Assembly: GCA_003550305.1 (NCBI GenBank)
Contig: QKYT01000380.1
Coordinates: 34,547-82,814, forward strand
Length of the DNA stretch: 48,268 nt
Reading direction: 5' to 3'
From: Glomus cerebriforme
Lineage: Eukaryota > Glomeromycota > Glomeromycetes > Glomerales > Glomeraceae
In this document: in pieces, positions 26,496 through 38,059 of the stretch
How the letters are laid out: each line of letters starts with the position of its first letter
Position numbering within the stretch: position 1 is the first letter of the stretch
Made by a program: the position numbers and the translations under genes
Notes under the pieces: model-generated
Seen by the model: only the letters and a program-made list of their open reading frames with translations
Database searches by the model: none
What the model was told of the DNA's origin: nothing

Positions 26496-26636
26496 ATGGC
26501 CAGTACTGGAGAAACTGCCCGCCGCAGTGACAACCTTGGACAATTCTTGGACATAGTATTGGACAGTTTGGACATAGTGTTAGACATAGTGTTGGACATG
26601 CTTTGGTTGGTTGTAGAGGTTGTGAGAGTTATTTAG
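26496..26636 (+). CDS. Short ORF made of LDIVLD repeats (doubtful gene)
   Basis: A 46-codon ORF from ATG to TAG contains a small tandem repeat of TTGGACATAGTG-like units, encoding repeated LDIVLD/SLDIVLD steps after a MASTGETARRSDN start. The result is a short amphipathic acidic-hydrophobic peptide. The DNA repeat itself may be the reason the frame is open. No signal peptide or known domain is seen. Treat it as a repeat-derived ORF unless transcription is shown. Confidence 0.2.
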   Translation: MASTGETARRSDNLGQFLDIVLDSLDIVLDIVLDMLWLVVEVVRVI

Positions 26637-26950
26637 AAAGTTTCTATTTTTCATAAATGACAAATTGGAATGTTTCTATTATAAGGTTATATATAAGTTT
26701 TACATAATCAGTTTCTTTAACGGGGCAAAATATTTGGTTTTGATATTAAATATCTCTGATTATTAGTTGTTTGCAATTGACCCTAAATTATTGCCCAATT
26801 CTATAAAGCCTTAAATGGTTGGCTAGAATTAGCCATTTGAGGACAATACAACATATACATTTAATAGGTTCTTTTTATTTTATTTTATATAAAATTAAAG
26901 AATTATATTATACATGATGATAAATACAAAATAGAAATAAATAAATAAAT

Positions 26951-27189
26951 GGGGTTTTATTTTCTGTGCACCCGCACAGAGTGCTCCATGTGATATATAA
27001 TGGTGACAAATAGGGTTTTCACACCAAAAAAAAAACTAAGTTCAAAAAATAAGCGGTAAAAATTAAATACGGTAGGTGTGACACAGAGTGACACCTAACC
27101 CTAACCCTACCCCTAGCCTAACATAACTCTAACCTGACCCTAACTCCACTGGGTGCATTCTGTGCAGGGTGCGTAAAATACAAATTCCC
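26951..27189. mobile_element. TIR element (MITE) with telomere-like core
   Basis: The left end starts GGGG-TTTTATTTTCTGTGCACCC; the reverse complement of the right end starts GGGAATTTGTATTTTACGCACCC. These are imperfect terminal inverted repeats of about 35 bp sharing GCACCC and CACAGA blocks. A 9-bp direct repeat, TAAATAAAT, flanks it (26942-26950 and 27190-27198), a duplication length typical of Mutator-like elements. The left flank is itself AAAT-rich, so the duplication could be partly coincidental. The interior (about 27092-27152) carries degenerate CCCTAA repeats resembling telomeric DNA. Confidence 0.6.
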
Positions 27190-27267
27190 TAAATAAATTA
27201 TACTATAATACAAAATGCGAATAAAAGTATATATGTAAAAAAATATATATATATTTATACAATAAGA

Positions 27268-30200
27268 TTATTGAAGAATATTAAGATTGTTAAGTTTATC
27301 ATACAATTGTTCAATTATAAAATCCATATTCTCCTTCAATTTTTTTATTTCATTAATTTCTTTCAGAATAAATTCTTGACCATTTTCTGATTTCGAACTT
27401 TCTTTAGGATCTGCAACCTCCATCTTAATTTTATCAGCAGATGAATTATCATCGAATTTCCAAATTGATACTTTATCATAATCGGTTTCTTTAAAAGTAT
27501 GCTTTATAAATGTAGATTTCTCTTCAAGATCTTTATAAATAGCACCTTGATCATTTTTCCTACTTTTATACCATTCAACAAAATTCTTTGATTGACCAAT
27601 ATAATAAATATTCCTTGGATCTGGTTCCTGATTCCGAAAATGAATATGATTGAGAGCTTCATAATCTGCTATTTGATTTGCTCGATATCTTAATAAAGCT
27701 TGTCTACCTTTGGTTGCTGCTTCTTCATACACACCACTAGAATAAATAAATTGATTTTTTTTTCAATAAAATATTTTCTTTTTTTTTATAAATATTGTAT
27801 TAACTAGAACTTACCCCATGAAAGCAATCAACATATTTTGTAATATCGTTACAAAGAAGACACTTGCAATTAAACTTAATATATCGACTGCCCAAAAACT
27901 AAATGTATCTCTTTGCACCCAATTACCGTTAATCCAAAAATATGCGGCCTCTATTGATGTCATGAAATAAGAAAATGGATTATCGTTCCGATCTTCAGGA
28001 TTAAAATCAGTTGTAAATTTAACGTTAAATAATTTTTCATCTGTTAAAAGATTTGTAGCAGCTCCACTATATGAAGTAACTTTAGTTTCTATATGTTCTG
28101 GATTATTAAGTAATATAAACCTATAAGATATAAAAGATAAAAGAATTAATAATAAATTTAAAATAAAATTAATATAAAAAAAAAATTGGGAATGATCATG
28201 ACATTGAGTGTGCAAATGCAATCATTACAATTACTATAAATGAAATGAACGGAAATACGGTTTTGAAGATAATTATAACATAATAAATGTAAATAGCAAT
28301 TTCTATTGGAAGTAAAAAAAAAAAATTAATAAATGATCTGCTTTAACAAAAAAAAATCATTTGTTTATACTTAACCTGATTTCAAGCGAAGATATAAAAT
28401 CATTTCTATCCAGATTAAAAGAATTGAAAATGATATCCAAACAACTAATCCAGTATCAAGTGTTGTAACACTTCCAAAACCGTCGGCAAATTGAAAATTC
28501 ATATACAAATATTTCATTACTATTGATGGAATTACAATTGAAATTATATCGAAAATGTTAAATATGGCGCTGAAATATTTTCTAGGTCCGTGATAATATA
28601 ATTGTATCATTTCAGTAGCGAATAGATAAATTGCTAAATAATAAAATATAATAAAACATGCAACCAAAACATCTCGAAATCTTTCATTAGCAACTTCATA
28701 ATTTATATATGCCCAACTAACATAACCAAAGCAAATACTAAAAATAAAGAATCGTAAGAAGAGATGAAGAAAATAATTTCTCGTTTTTCGCCAGAGAAAA
28801 TCAATAACCGCTTCAGTTGCAGGATTGTCATACATATCATCATTATTTTCATACCGTACTACTCTTGAAAAAGGGCTTAACAAATTCTTCTCATTTCGAC
28901 CGATTTTGTACCATCGTGGTACGAATATGAACCAAAAGATATTTATGATAATTTTTATAAACTTATGCTTTACTTGTTTCTGTGGAATTTTATTTATAGT
29001 AAAATCAGGAAGAGGAACTACTCGTAAAGCTATTGGTGGTTTTCCAAGATCATTATCAAAATTTTCAACGAATTTAAATATATTAATTTTGAATGATTTA
29101 AATAATTTCAGAATCCAATTATATAACTTATCCTTATCGGACTGCAGTTTTTCAATAGGCCTAAATGCTATAAATTTAGTGTCCCGATTACACCTTACTA
29201 GATGTTCTTCTGGAATAATTTCATATGGATCTTGCGATGAAAAGTGATCTTGATCCGCAAAACATTCTTTACGGAACAACTTTCTGGCATAATCATCTAT
29301 CGTAAAAAATTGTAAATTTCACAAATTCATTTCAAATGTTTTTTTAAGGAAACAATTAAATTAAATTAAATAACGAACCATAATTGTATTTATACAATAA
29401 AGGAAGTGCTTTGGAAACGGTGCTCATCCAACCGGTATTTTTTCTTGCATGTTGAGAATAATATTCCAAAAGATAAGCAACAATTATGGTATCTTTAAGT
29501 TCACGTCCTATAAAATAAAAAAAAAAATATTTATTTATCCTATTGATCAGTCAAATAATATGCGTAAAAAAATATATATATTTACCTTTGCAGTGATAAA
29601 TTGCTAATTCCATATCATTCGTTGGTGTTATTCTATCTTTTTCATTTGATTTATCGTCTTCCTTTTCAAAGGGTATAAGATCGTCATCTTTTACAAACTT
29701 TCGGTTCTTTTTCCAGAGCATACTTCTTGGTATGTGTTTAATAATAAACTTTCCCTTTTTACCATTTTTATAGTTATCATCATCATTTCCAAATAATATA
29801 AATTTTATTAAATGATCACAATCGCCAAGAATTAGATTTTTCATGACATTGTGCCGAACATCTAATAATCTATATTCATCAGGTTTATATCTAATAAATC
29901 TCCATATTATATGATTAATATATGCAACCATTTCCTCGTACTAAAATAAAATATTATTGTTACTATCATTAATAATATCAACTTTTTAAAAAAATTAAAT
30001 TGTTTAGTATAAAATGCTTACGCGATGTTTTTTAATATAATTTACAAGATATTTTGCACGTTTATTGAGGTGTTCCAATGCTTTACACGCGTGTCTGACT
30101 GCACTAACTTTATCATCAATATCTTTTCGTTGAATTAATTTTGCCTTCCTTTCCACATTTTTGTTCTTTTTCGCTTCTTTATTCTCGTCTTCTTCCATTT

Positions 30201-32500
30201 TATCTATTTCTTCATCTTCATCTTCCATTTCTTTCTTCTTTTTTTCCTCATTTACATTCTTTTTAACCTTGTCATTTTCGTTACTTTCATACCAATAAAC
30301 TTTTAAACTAAAGTTATTCAATTTATTTAATCCATCATTATTTCGTTCATATTTAAACTCCTCGATCCGTAATCTTGTTTCTTCTCTTTCTTGATCTATT
30401 GGAATACCATTTGTCCATATATATTCAAGAAATGGTTCTCCTTTATTAGGAAGATCATCTTTCTTTTTATTTTTCATTTGATGCCAAATTTGAACAGTGG
30501 ATCTTCCCACTATAAGTTGTAAGGTTTCGTTTTCATCATCACAAAGGCAATAAGAATTTCTTTTATAATCATTCATCACCCATGGTTCTTTCTCATCAAC
30601 TATTGATTTAAAATTTTTATTCATGTTTTCATCATAGTTCATTAAATTATTATTTATTCTTTTTGATTGATTTTGTTCTAAAATGTCTTCAATTTTTTTA
30701 AGAACAGATGTAACTTTTCCTTTATCATCAACTTGTAAAAGATTTCCCGATGTTCTAGCTAAACGAGTATCAAGATCTTCTATCGTAAGAAAATTGTCCA
30801 ACACAATGGTTTCGACTTTTCCGGTATTATAGAGATCCCAAATTATACACTTTAGATTTTCTTCCAGATCTTTGCCTATTATGAGTAGTTTTTCATCATT
30901 ACTAATGAATTCTAATGAATAAATTTTTTCTATCTCATCAAACTTTTTTGACGCGATTTCTAAACCATTTTCCATAAAGTACAACCTAATAGAATTTCGG
31001 TTAGTTCAAAATTTTGCATACACATGACTTATCAACCAATTACTTACTTGATGGTTTGAAGTCCTCGTGTAAAACAAAGTTGTAATTTTTGTTTACTAAT
31101 TGAGAAAGTATTTTTATGATGTTTTCTTATATGCTTGTCCTTTTTTTCAATTCTTTTTGCCATGGTTTCTAATTTCATTTCTGCTAGATTATAAACTATA
31201 ACATATATAAATTCATTAAAAAAAAGGATTTATATTTTATAAACAAATAATGAGATATTTAGTCACCTTCAAGCGCCTGTACATTATTTTTATAGTGATC
31301 GACCAAGAAATATTGATTATAAAGACACGTAAGAAGCTTATTCATGCAATCTGTTAAATTGTTTTTATGCCAATGACCCAACTCAATCTCTACACTTTTT
31401 GGATAATCAAATCTTTCGTTAAAATTAAAACTACTACAATTATCATATCCAAAATTATATATTCCACTAAAGTTCAATAACACAAATCTTTTTAAAATAT
31501 ATTCATCTTGTTCAAAATTGTCTAAATCTTGTACAAACTTACATATTCCTGAAACGTTAATAAAATAACAAGGCACAGGATAATTTTGATTAAGAGAATA
31601 AGTTCCATTCTTGTCTTTTTTTAATATAAGACAATAAATTACTGTTCGATTTGCTCGATTACCATTAGATACAGATACAGTGGATACATTAAGTTTGATA
31701 TGATCATTAATCTTATTTTTTTTTTCCTTGAATTCTTTTTTTACCAATTTACAATCACTATTTTTCTTTGGCCTCTTCATATCATCATCAATGATTTGAG
31801 ACACAGAAATAAAAATAATTCTATCCCCATTCTTGTGACAATATTTTTGCATATTCGATATGTCAAAACTCCATCTATCTTTCTTTTCTTTCTTTTCTTC
31901 TTCGTTTTCTACTTCATTAACGTCAGTACTTGAAGAACAATCACTACTTTTAAAATTCTTTAACGAAGGAGGATTGTCATAAATTTTACTAATAGTTAAA
32001 TTATCTCTTATTTTAAAATATGCAATCGGTTTATTATTTTCCCAAGATTCTTTAGGCCTTTTTTGAGAAATGATTTTCTTGGAAGTTGTAAATGACTGAT
32101 GATCAATATTTTTGAAAACTTTAATTCGAAGGTTTGCTAATTTTAAATAAAATAATATTATTTAATAAATATTAAATTGATCACATAATGATTATTTATA
32201 ACGTATTTTACCTGTATCGAATGTAATGACATATCTTCCATCTTGACTAATTGAAATTTGGTATTCTTCTTTTTTCGTGAGATCATCCTCTTTTTCAGTA
32301 AAAAATGCAGGCTTACTACCTCTTCTTAAAATATCTTGGAATGTACATGTTGTTTGGGTCCGTCCAATTTGTGAAATTTTCCTTTCACCATTTATACCAT
32401 TTACATTTTTATCAAAATTATCATCTAAATTTGATTCTTCTTGAGAATTCACAATACTCGTATCCGGATTAATAACCGTAGATGTTGAAGATATTGACAT
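27268..32500 (-). CDS. Propeller-TRP-like ion channel, tandem paralog 4 (10 exons, ~1516 aa)
   Basis: Exons: 27268-27736, 27815-28120, 28203-28302, 28376-29296, 29379-29507, 29586-29940, 30022-30985, 31048-31195, 31267-32136, 32212-32500. They sum to 4551 nt, in frame. It differs from the other three in having one exon fewer: the 25-nt micro-exon is fused to the large S1-S4 exon, so the frame runs straight through WIEMILYLRLKS. The pore loop reads YFWINGNW; S6 ends NMLIAFMG. Exon 1 is the longest of the set (96 residues), with a Ser/Thr/Asn-rich N-terminus before the ISQDGRYVITFDTG blade. Exon 2 has no early ATG but is open throughout, from NLRIKVFKN onward. The protein is likely a membrane cation channel with a cytosolic propeller, as for its neighbours. 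Confidence 0.85.
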
Positions 32501-33778
32501 TGGTTTTATTTATTTTACTATTATATTTATTTATTTTTTTTTTTATTAAGGATAATTCTTATCAATTCAAGTTGTGTAAATGATTTATTCTATCTATATT
32601 ATAACCCAATAAAAGTATAAACTTTTTGCAAACTTATTTGATCCTTCTTTTACACTTAAAAAGATAAATTCTGAATTTTTAAGGAATATTAATCGATTAC
32701 CTTTGTTTTTATTATTTTGTAGGATATTTATTTTGTTTTAAAAATGATGATAGGATACTTTTTTCCGGTCCTTGTCTTCTTAAAAAACAAATTTATCTAT
32801 ATTAACTTCTTTCTAAGTAAACGCATGGTCCGAAAAGGTTACGACCTTTGGTAAGTCCGTTACACCGATAATCACAATGTTTACAACTTTTCATGAGTAT
32901 CAAAATTTCAATGGAAAAAAATTCTTTTTATATTTTTTTAATGTATTTTGAACGACAAAATATTTTAAAGGCGGGAATAACAAACATTAAGTAAATTATT
33001 TTATAATCTATATTAAGAAACAATTGTTTTCAAATATACTGTCACATACACAAATTACCGGAGCTTAACTTCCGTTCGGATAATTTATTAGCGATAAATA
33101 ATGTCTATCATGAGCTACATTTTAACATAATGTGCGTTTCAATCTTTGTTTGTGAATCAATTATACATAAATAAAAAGAATGAACCTATTTATATTTTAT
33201 ATTTTATAATATAAAAATTGTTTCAGCCTTTATATTCTGGAAGTTGTGGTTTAATTCAAAAAAAAAAAAAAAAGAATTAGTAAAATATTTGTTCATTCGG
33301 TTACTAAAATTTAATAATAGTGCTCTTTGAACCCATAATAATCATAAATATTACGTACTTATGTTCATAATTTTGATGTTTTGTTTTAGTGTTTGTTTCG
33401 GAGGTTTCGGCTTATACTGGGCGAAACTTTTCTGATTTTTCACCCAAAACACTGTCATTCAATAAAGACAACATAGATTATATCGTAAGAAAAATCTGAG
33501 GAATTTAAAATTATAATGTTGATTAAAAATAGTAAAAAGGGTGTACGGTATACAGTATGACGATAATATAGTAATAAATATCATAAATAAGTTGTACAAA
33601 CTTAACGAAAAATGTGAAGTCATGTGCGAATCACATTTCCTAGGCTTATACAATGATTAGTGCTGCATTTCTATTTAGAGTGATTTCCATACTTTACTGA
33701 GTACAGTATGAAATATCTGCGCCACAAATAAAAATACATAAATCGCTACGAGAAAAAAAAAAAAAAAGAAAAAAAATT
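32501..33778. other. Intergenic stretch, no gene seen
   Basis: AT-rich DNA upstream of paralog 4. A block near 33405-33430 (CGGCTTATACTGGGCGAAAC) resembles one at 6352-6371 (CGGCATATACTGGTCGAAAC) and is probably a dispersed repeat fragment. The only ORF (33459-33653, minus) is short and unremarkable. Confidence 0.5.
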
Positions 33779-33874
33779 TCCGGCAAGCCAGATTTGAACT
33801 AGCGACCTAGAGATAACAGGCTGAGATTTTTATCTCACTACAGTCTCCCGCTCTACCAACTGAGCTATTGCCGG
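33779..33874 (-). tRNA. tRNA-Tyr(GTA) with 23-nt intron
   Basis: The minus strand folds into a complete cloverleaf. The acceptor CCGGCAA pairs perfectly with TTGCCGG. The D arm is GCTC-AGTTGGTA-GAGC, the anticodon stem GGAGA/TCTCT with anticodon GTA, and the T arm GCTAG-TTCAAAT-CTGGC; the discriminator is A. The C1-G72 pair is the eukaryotic Tyr identity element. An intron (33815-33837) sits one base after the anticodon, the canonical position, and can form a hairpin (TGAGAT/ATCTCA). A T-rich tract immediately downstream serves as the Pol III terminator. Confidence 0.95.
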
Positions 33875-34640
33875 TGATTTTTTGTATTACGAAAAAAAAT
33901 ATTATTTTTAAAATTTACCATAAAGTCACGTGCATTTATTAAGACTATAGATATGTGACTATCTGGTTTTCAAATAAAACTATATAATTTTAACGCCAAG
34001 ATTATACAGTATATAGCATTCAAAACAATACAACACTTTATAAGAAGTTAAACCAAATTGAGATTATTTTGTAAACAAAAATTTTCAGCCGCATCAATCG
34101 AGACCACGTGATAATTACGTTTAAATGCCTGGCCGGATTTTTTAATGCTGATCACTTCCAGCCTGTACTACTACAGTAAAATTGGAGCGGTAATTATGAT
34201 AATTTTTTTTTCTTTTAGAATGTCAATAGAAGTTACGGGACAACTTATTACAGTTTTAGATTGATGAACTCTTGTGTAATCTGATGAAAGATTATTTATT
34301 TGTTTAATAAAATTTAGCATTGGCTTGTCAAAGAAAGATATTTTTTGTTTAATTGGTAGATTTATAAGATGTATAAGGTTACCACGTATTACGCAAAAAA
34401 AAAAATGGGTTTTTAAGATTTTATTTATTTAATTAAGGATGCACTATGGACGTTTTTATGACGGAAACTTATTTATTTAAATTATGTCACGAAATTTTAT
34501 AATTTTTTTTGTCATATAATAATCATTTTATTGTAACAGATAATAACATCTGATATATAAAAAATAATCAAAACACTACATTATTTTGAACAAATTAAAA
34601 AAAAGAAAATGTTTCACCAATAAAGATTCGATTCGTTTTT
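33875..34640. other. Intergenic stretch, no gene seen
   Basis: No convincing gene is seen between the tRNA and the small Hva1-like gene. The sequence is AT-rich with a few isolated CACGTG-like hexamers and no extended open frame. Confidence 0.5.
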
Positions 34641-34979
34641 TCATGGGATGATTTCTATGATATTCTTATAATCGACACCTTTGATGCAAACGTAACACAG
34701 TTAGATTCTTTGCGTTTGTTGCGGAATTAAAAAAAAAAAGATGAACGGTAAACTCACGTGTTTCTTTTTCTTTATTATCAACGGAATCGCTCTTGACGAT
34801 AAAAGCATCACTATTAGCTAAAACTTTTGTAATTTCGCCCTTAGCAACCTTATCATTGTAATTGAATTTTACATTTGCTGAGGAATAAAAATGTTGTCAT
34901 TGTTAATGAATAAACCTGTGGAAAGAGAAAACTAATGATACATACTGCCTTTGATAAGTTGATTCTTTGGTACAGTCAT
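34641..34979 (-). CDS. Small Hva1/TUDOR-like protein (3 exons, 63 aa)
   Basis: Exons 34946-34979, 34758-34877 and 34641-34678 join with GT/AG introns (68 and 79 nt). They give a 192-nt frame from ATG to TGA with matching phases. The protein begins MTVPKNQLIKG; its central NVKFNYNDKVAKGEITKVL and DAFIVKSDSVDNKEKE resemble the short TUDOR-like fold of hypervirulence-associated (Hva1, DUF2945) proteins, where a GxVxKV strand is followed by a VKSD-type strand. This assignment is from pattern memory. The last exon is the least certain, chosen because it alone preserves phase and gives a plausible ending (VDYKNIIEIIP). The gene is very short and has no signal peptide or membrane helix. It may bind nucleic acid or protein partners; its role is unknown. 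Confidence 0.5.
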
Positions 34980-35143
34980 TTTTGATTTAAGGTTTGTATG
35001 GTTTGTATAAAAGTAATAAATAGTTGGATAGTTGAAAGGAAATTTGAAGAAAAGCAACCCATTTAAATACAGTTTTTATTGACATTTGGCGTTTTCATGG
35101 GGCATGCCTATAAGGAATAACATGACTCATGTAAGGAAATATT

Positions 35144-35461
35144 AGTTTTTACACATGCCCGGGAGGCAAATGGCGTTTCATAAAACAACAAACATTACGT
35201 CTACTTCACGAATTAGTCTCTCTGTAAACTATCTATAAGGAAGAACCCAGGACGACGTACACGATTCCAGCAAGAAAAAAAGAAGCCAAATTTTATAGAA
35301 ATTTCAGTTTTTACACATGCTCAGGAAACAAATGGCGTTTCATAAAACAGCAAACGGTATGCCTTCTTCACGAATTAGTCTCTCTGTAAACTATCTATAA
35401 GAAAGAACCCAGGACGACGTACACGATTCCAGCAAGAAAAAAGAAGCCAAATTTATAAATT
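35144..35461. repeat. Tandem direct repeat, two 162-bp units plus decayed extra pieces
   Basis: Unit 1 (35144-35305) and unit 2 (35306-35461) are highly similar. Both start AGTTTTTACACATGC and share GAATTAGTCTCTCTGTAAAC and AGGACGACGTACACGATTCC. A partial third start (TTTTTACACACGCTCAGG) occurs near 35490, and a diverged end (CGACACGACGTACACGGC) near 35705. The array lies just upstream of the Hva1-like gene and could be a minisatellite or part of a mobile element; no coding sense is apparent. Confidence 0.75.
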
Positions 35462-35759
35462 TGTCACAAGAAAATATTGGTTTTTACACACGCTCAGGGA
35501 ATATTTAGCGAAATGATCTATATACGTACAATTCATTGTAATAATTTTAAGCTCTTTGTAGTTTGTACGCATACGATAATCATGATTTTTAGTACAGTAG
35601 AGTAGTGTAATATATATAATTCGTAAATTTCCGGTAGAAATACGAAAATTTCCTATTTTTTAGAAAAAAAATTAAAGTACTATCTACTGTGTAAAAAAGA
35701 ACCCGACACGACGTACACGGCTCTAACAAGAAAAAAAATTCATAGATTGAAGATCCACT

Positions 35760-37865
35760 CACACACATTTCGGAAAAACTCTTTATATATAAATATTAGG
35801 ATCGCCTTGTGGCACCACAGAATTTTCATTATTTTTAAAGCACAAATGCTGGCCAAAGAGGCATCATAATGCCGGTCAAATTAGAGTAACGCAGGTCAGG
35901 GGTGTTACTGTAACAGCAAAATATGGTAGTTTGAAATTGTTTGAAGTAAAATCAATATCATTAAATTTTGAATATTAGAAGAGATTTGATTTTATTAAAG
36001 TGGTATATTTAATATGCTGTATGTCAACAGGTCAATTTGATTTGAATCACATGTTAGAAAAAATCCATCTGGCTGAATTTCAAGGGTTTCAAGATGCAAT
36101 AAATCTCAGTTACATATTATATTAGGGTGTCACACAGACTAATTAAATCAAAATTATATCAGCAACATTGATCAGCATTGATTATTTTATATGATCAAAA
36201 TTTTAATGTTTTTTTTTTCTTTTTTTTCAATAAGCAAAGTAAGAATATCTTTATTTAATTTGTAAGTGATAAAATTTACATGTTTAAAAAAACAAAGTAA
36301 ACTATCTAATACTAAATAAAAACTACCCAGGGTTATTTGAATAAATTCAAAAAGTTCACAAGCAGCCCACAACCTAAAATAACTAAGACTTTAGATGTGA
36401 AAATTTTCACAACCAAGTCCTAATTGAATAATATCACCAGTGCCAGAATTGCATTTGTTAAACTAATATTAGAAATTAAAAGGAATAATAAGCTCCCCCC
36501 ATCTGAGCATCATGTTAAGACTGCTATTTAAACCAACCCATGATACAGGTTTTTATTTACAAATTAAATATTAAAATCTAATTACTAAATTAACTATTAT
36601 CTAGCCTAATTATGTGACCTACTTGTAATATTCCATAAAAACTCATAACCATTACATCATCCTCCTTAATTTCAAAAATAACTATGATCACTAAATCATA
36701 TAAGCTGATCAAAATTTCCAGTATGCCTTAATCCCCCAAAAGGTTTCAAAAAATACTAAAAATTTTGATAGGAAAAAGAAAATTCTTAAAAAATAGGACT
36801 GAAGAAAACCACCTATGGGAAAAAACTTTAGGAAAAGAAAAAATACCAAACTCTATAATATATAGATTACTTAAAAAATAAAATATATAAATTATCATCA
36901 GAAAAAGTACTCTCTCCTTTTTGAAATTTTGTTATTCTTCCAAGACATTGGGCATACTATAGACTGAATACTGTTTCATTATAGGAAAACCTCAAAGAAG
37001 TGTGACTCAATAAGCTTGTTTTCATCATATAGTTTAACTTGGTATAAATAATAAAATTTTAAAGCTTATAAATAAATAATATTAATATTCATAAGTAAAA
37101 AACAAAATTTAATTGCTAATTTGCGACTCAATGATACAAAATGATCAGCAATCTATAATTAATTTTGATGCAATTTATATATTAAATACTATTAGTTTGA
37201 AATAATATTTGCACCAGCTTAAAAACATATCCAATAACTTAAATATACTATAAATCTACTAAAAAAGAATATTTTATTATTTAAATATGTCTTTTTAAAA
37301 CTGGTAAATCTAAAAAGTGCCAGAAAAAATAATAAATAAAATAATAGAAAAAAATATTTTTTAAGTATTATTTTATTAATTTAAGTATGAATATATTATA
37401 TATTTTTCAATAGTATTAAAAAAAACCTGGTAAATCTAACAAAATTCATGTATAAAAATTATAAAATTAGCTAAAATATAAACTGGACTGGTGACTTCCT
37501 TCATAGTAAACTCATTGAATTTTATAATGAAAGATAAAAAATATTTTTTTTTATAGCTTATTCAGATTTCATAATATTGATTGATAAGTTATTGTTACAT
37601 TTAAGCATAACTATGTGGAACAAAATTGAAGTTAAAACATGTGAATTGACATTATTTATATAAGAATCTGTAACGAATTTACTAATTAATTTTGTATTAT
37701 TGAGTGATGGATTGGCAATTAAATTTTTAGACATAAAAAAGAAGAAAAAGGAAGCCCCCTTAATCAAAATTTTTATGTTAATATACAAATAAGCAGTGGA
37801 ATATTACGCTTTAATATAATTATATTAAAGCATGATATTTCACTTGTACTAGGTTATACTACCAT
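35760..37865. other. Long AT-rich stretch, no gene seen
   Basis: About 2.1 kb without a supportable gene. A short GC-richer patch near 35840-35925 (TGCCGGTCAA, GCAGGTCAGG) looks like a dispersed repeat fragment. Short minus-strand ORFs at 36187-36372 and 37558-37788 are AT-biased and unlike known proteins. Confidence 0.5.
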
Positions 37866-38035
37866 ACTATAATCTGAATTAGAGGTATACTCTGAAATCT
37901 GGTAAATCCAGATATCTGGTCATCCATCCAAAAATTGATCAGATTCAGATTGATTTGGATGGTTCAATGGATATCTGGTCAATCTGATGATTCATTTATA
38001 TCACCAGATTCACCGAATCTACCAGATTTTTTTAT
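37866..38035. repeat. CCAGAT/ATCTGG-rich segment flanking array A
   Basis: The words ATCTGG and CCAGAT recur many times in both orientations, giving several small inverted repeats (for example CCAGATATCTGG). A similar segment, ACCAGATTTGACCAGATTATC and GATCAATCTGGTCAATCATG, lies on the other side of the mini-exon array at 38985-39025. The two could be the ends of a larger element carrying the array, but I could not define clean termini. Confidence 0.4.
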
Positions 38036-38059
38036 AAAACTTTACATACTGTAATTGAA

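Noticed and set aside
27092..27152. True chromosome end suggested by CCCTAA repeats
   Set aside because: The tract is short, degenerate and inside a bounded TIR element with unique sequence on both sides.
33459..33653. 64-codon minus ORF near the tRNA
   Set aside because: Short and AT-biased, with no splice partners or domain.
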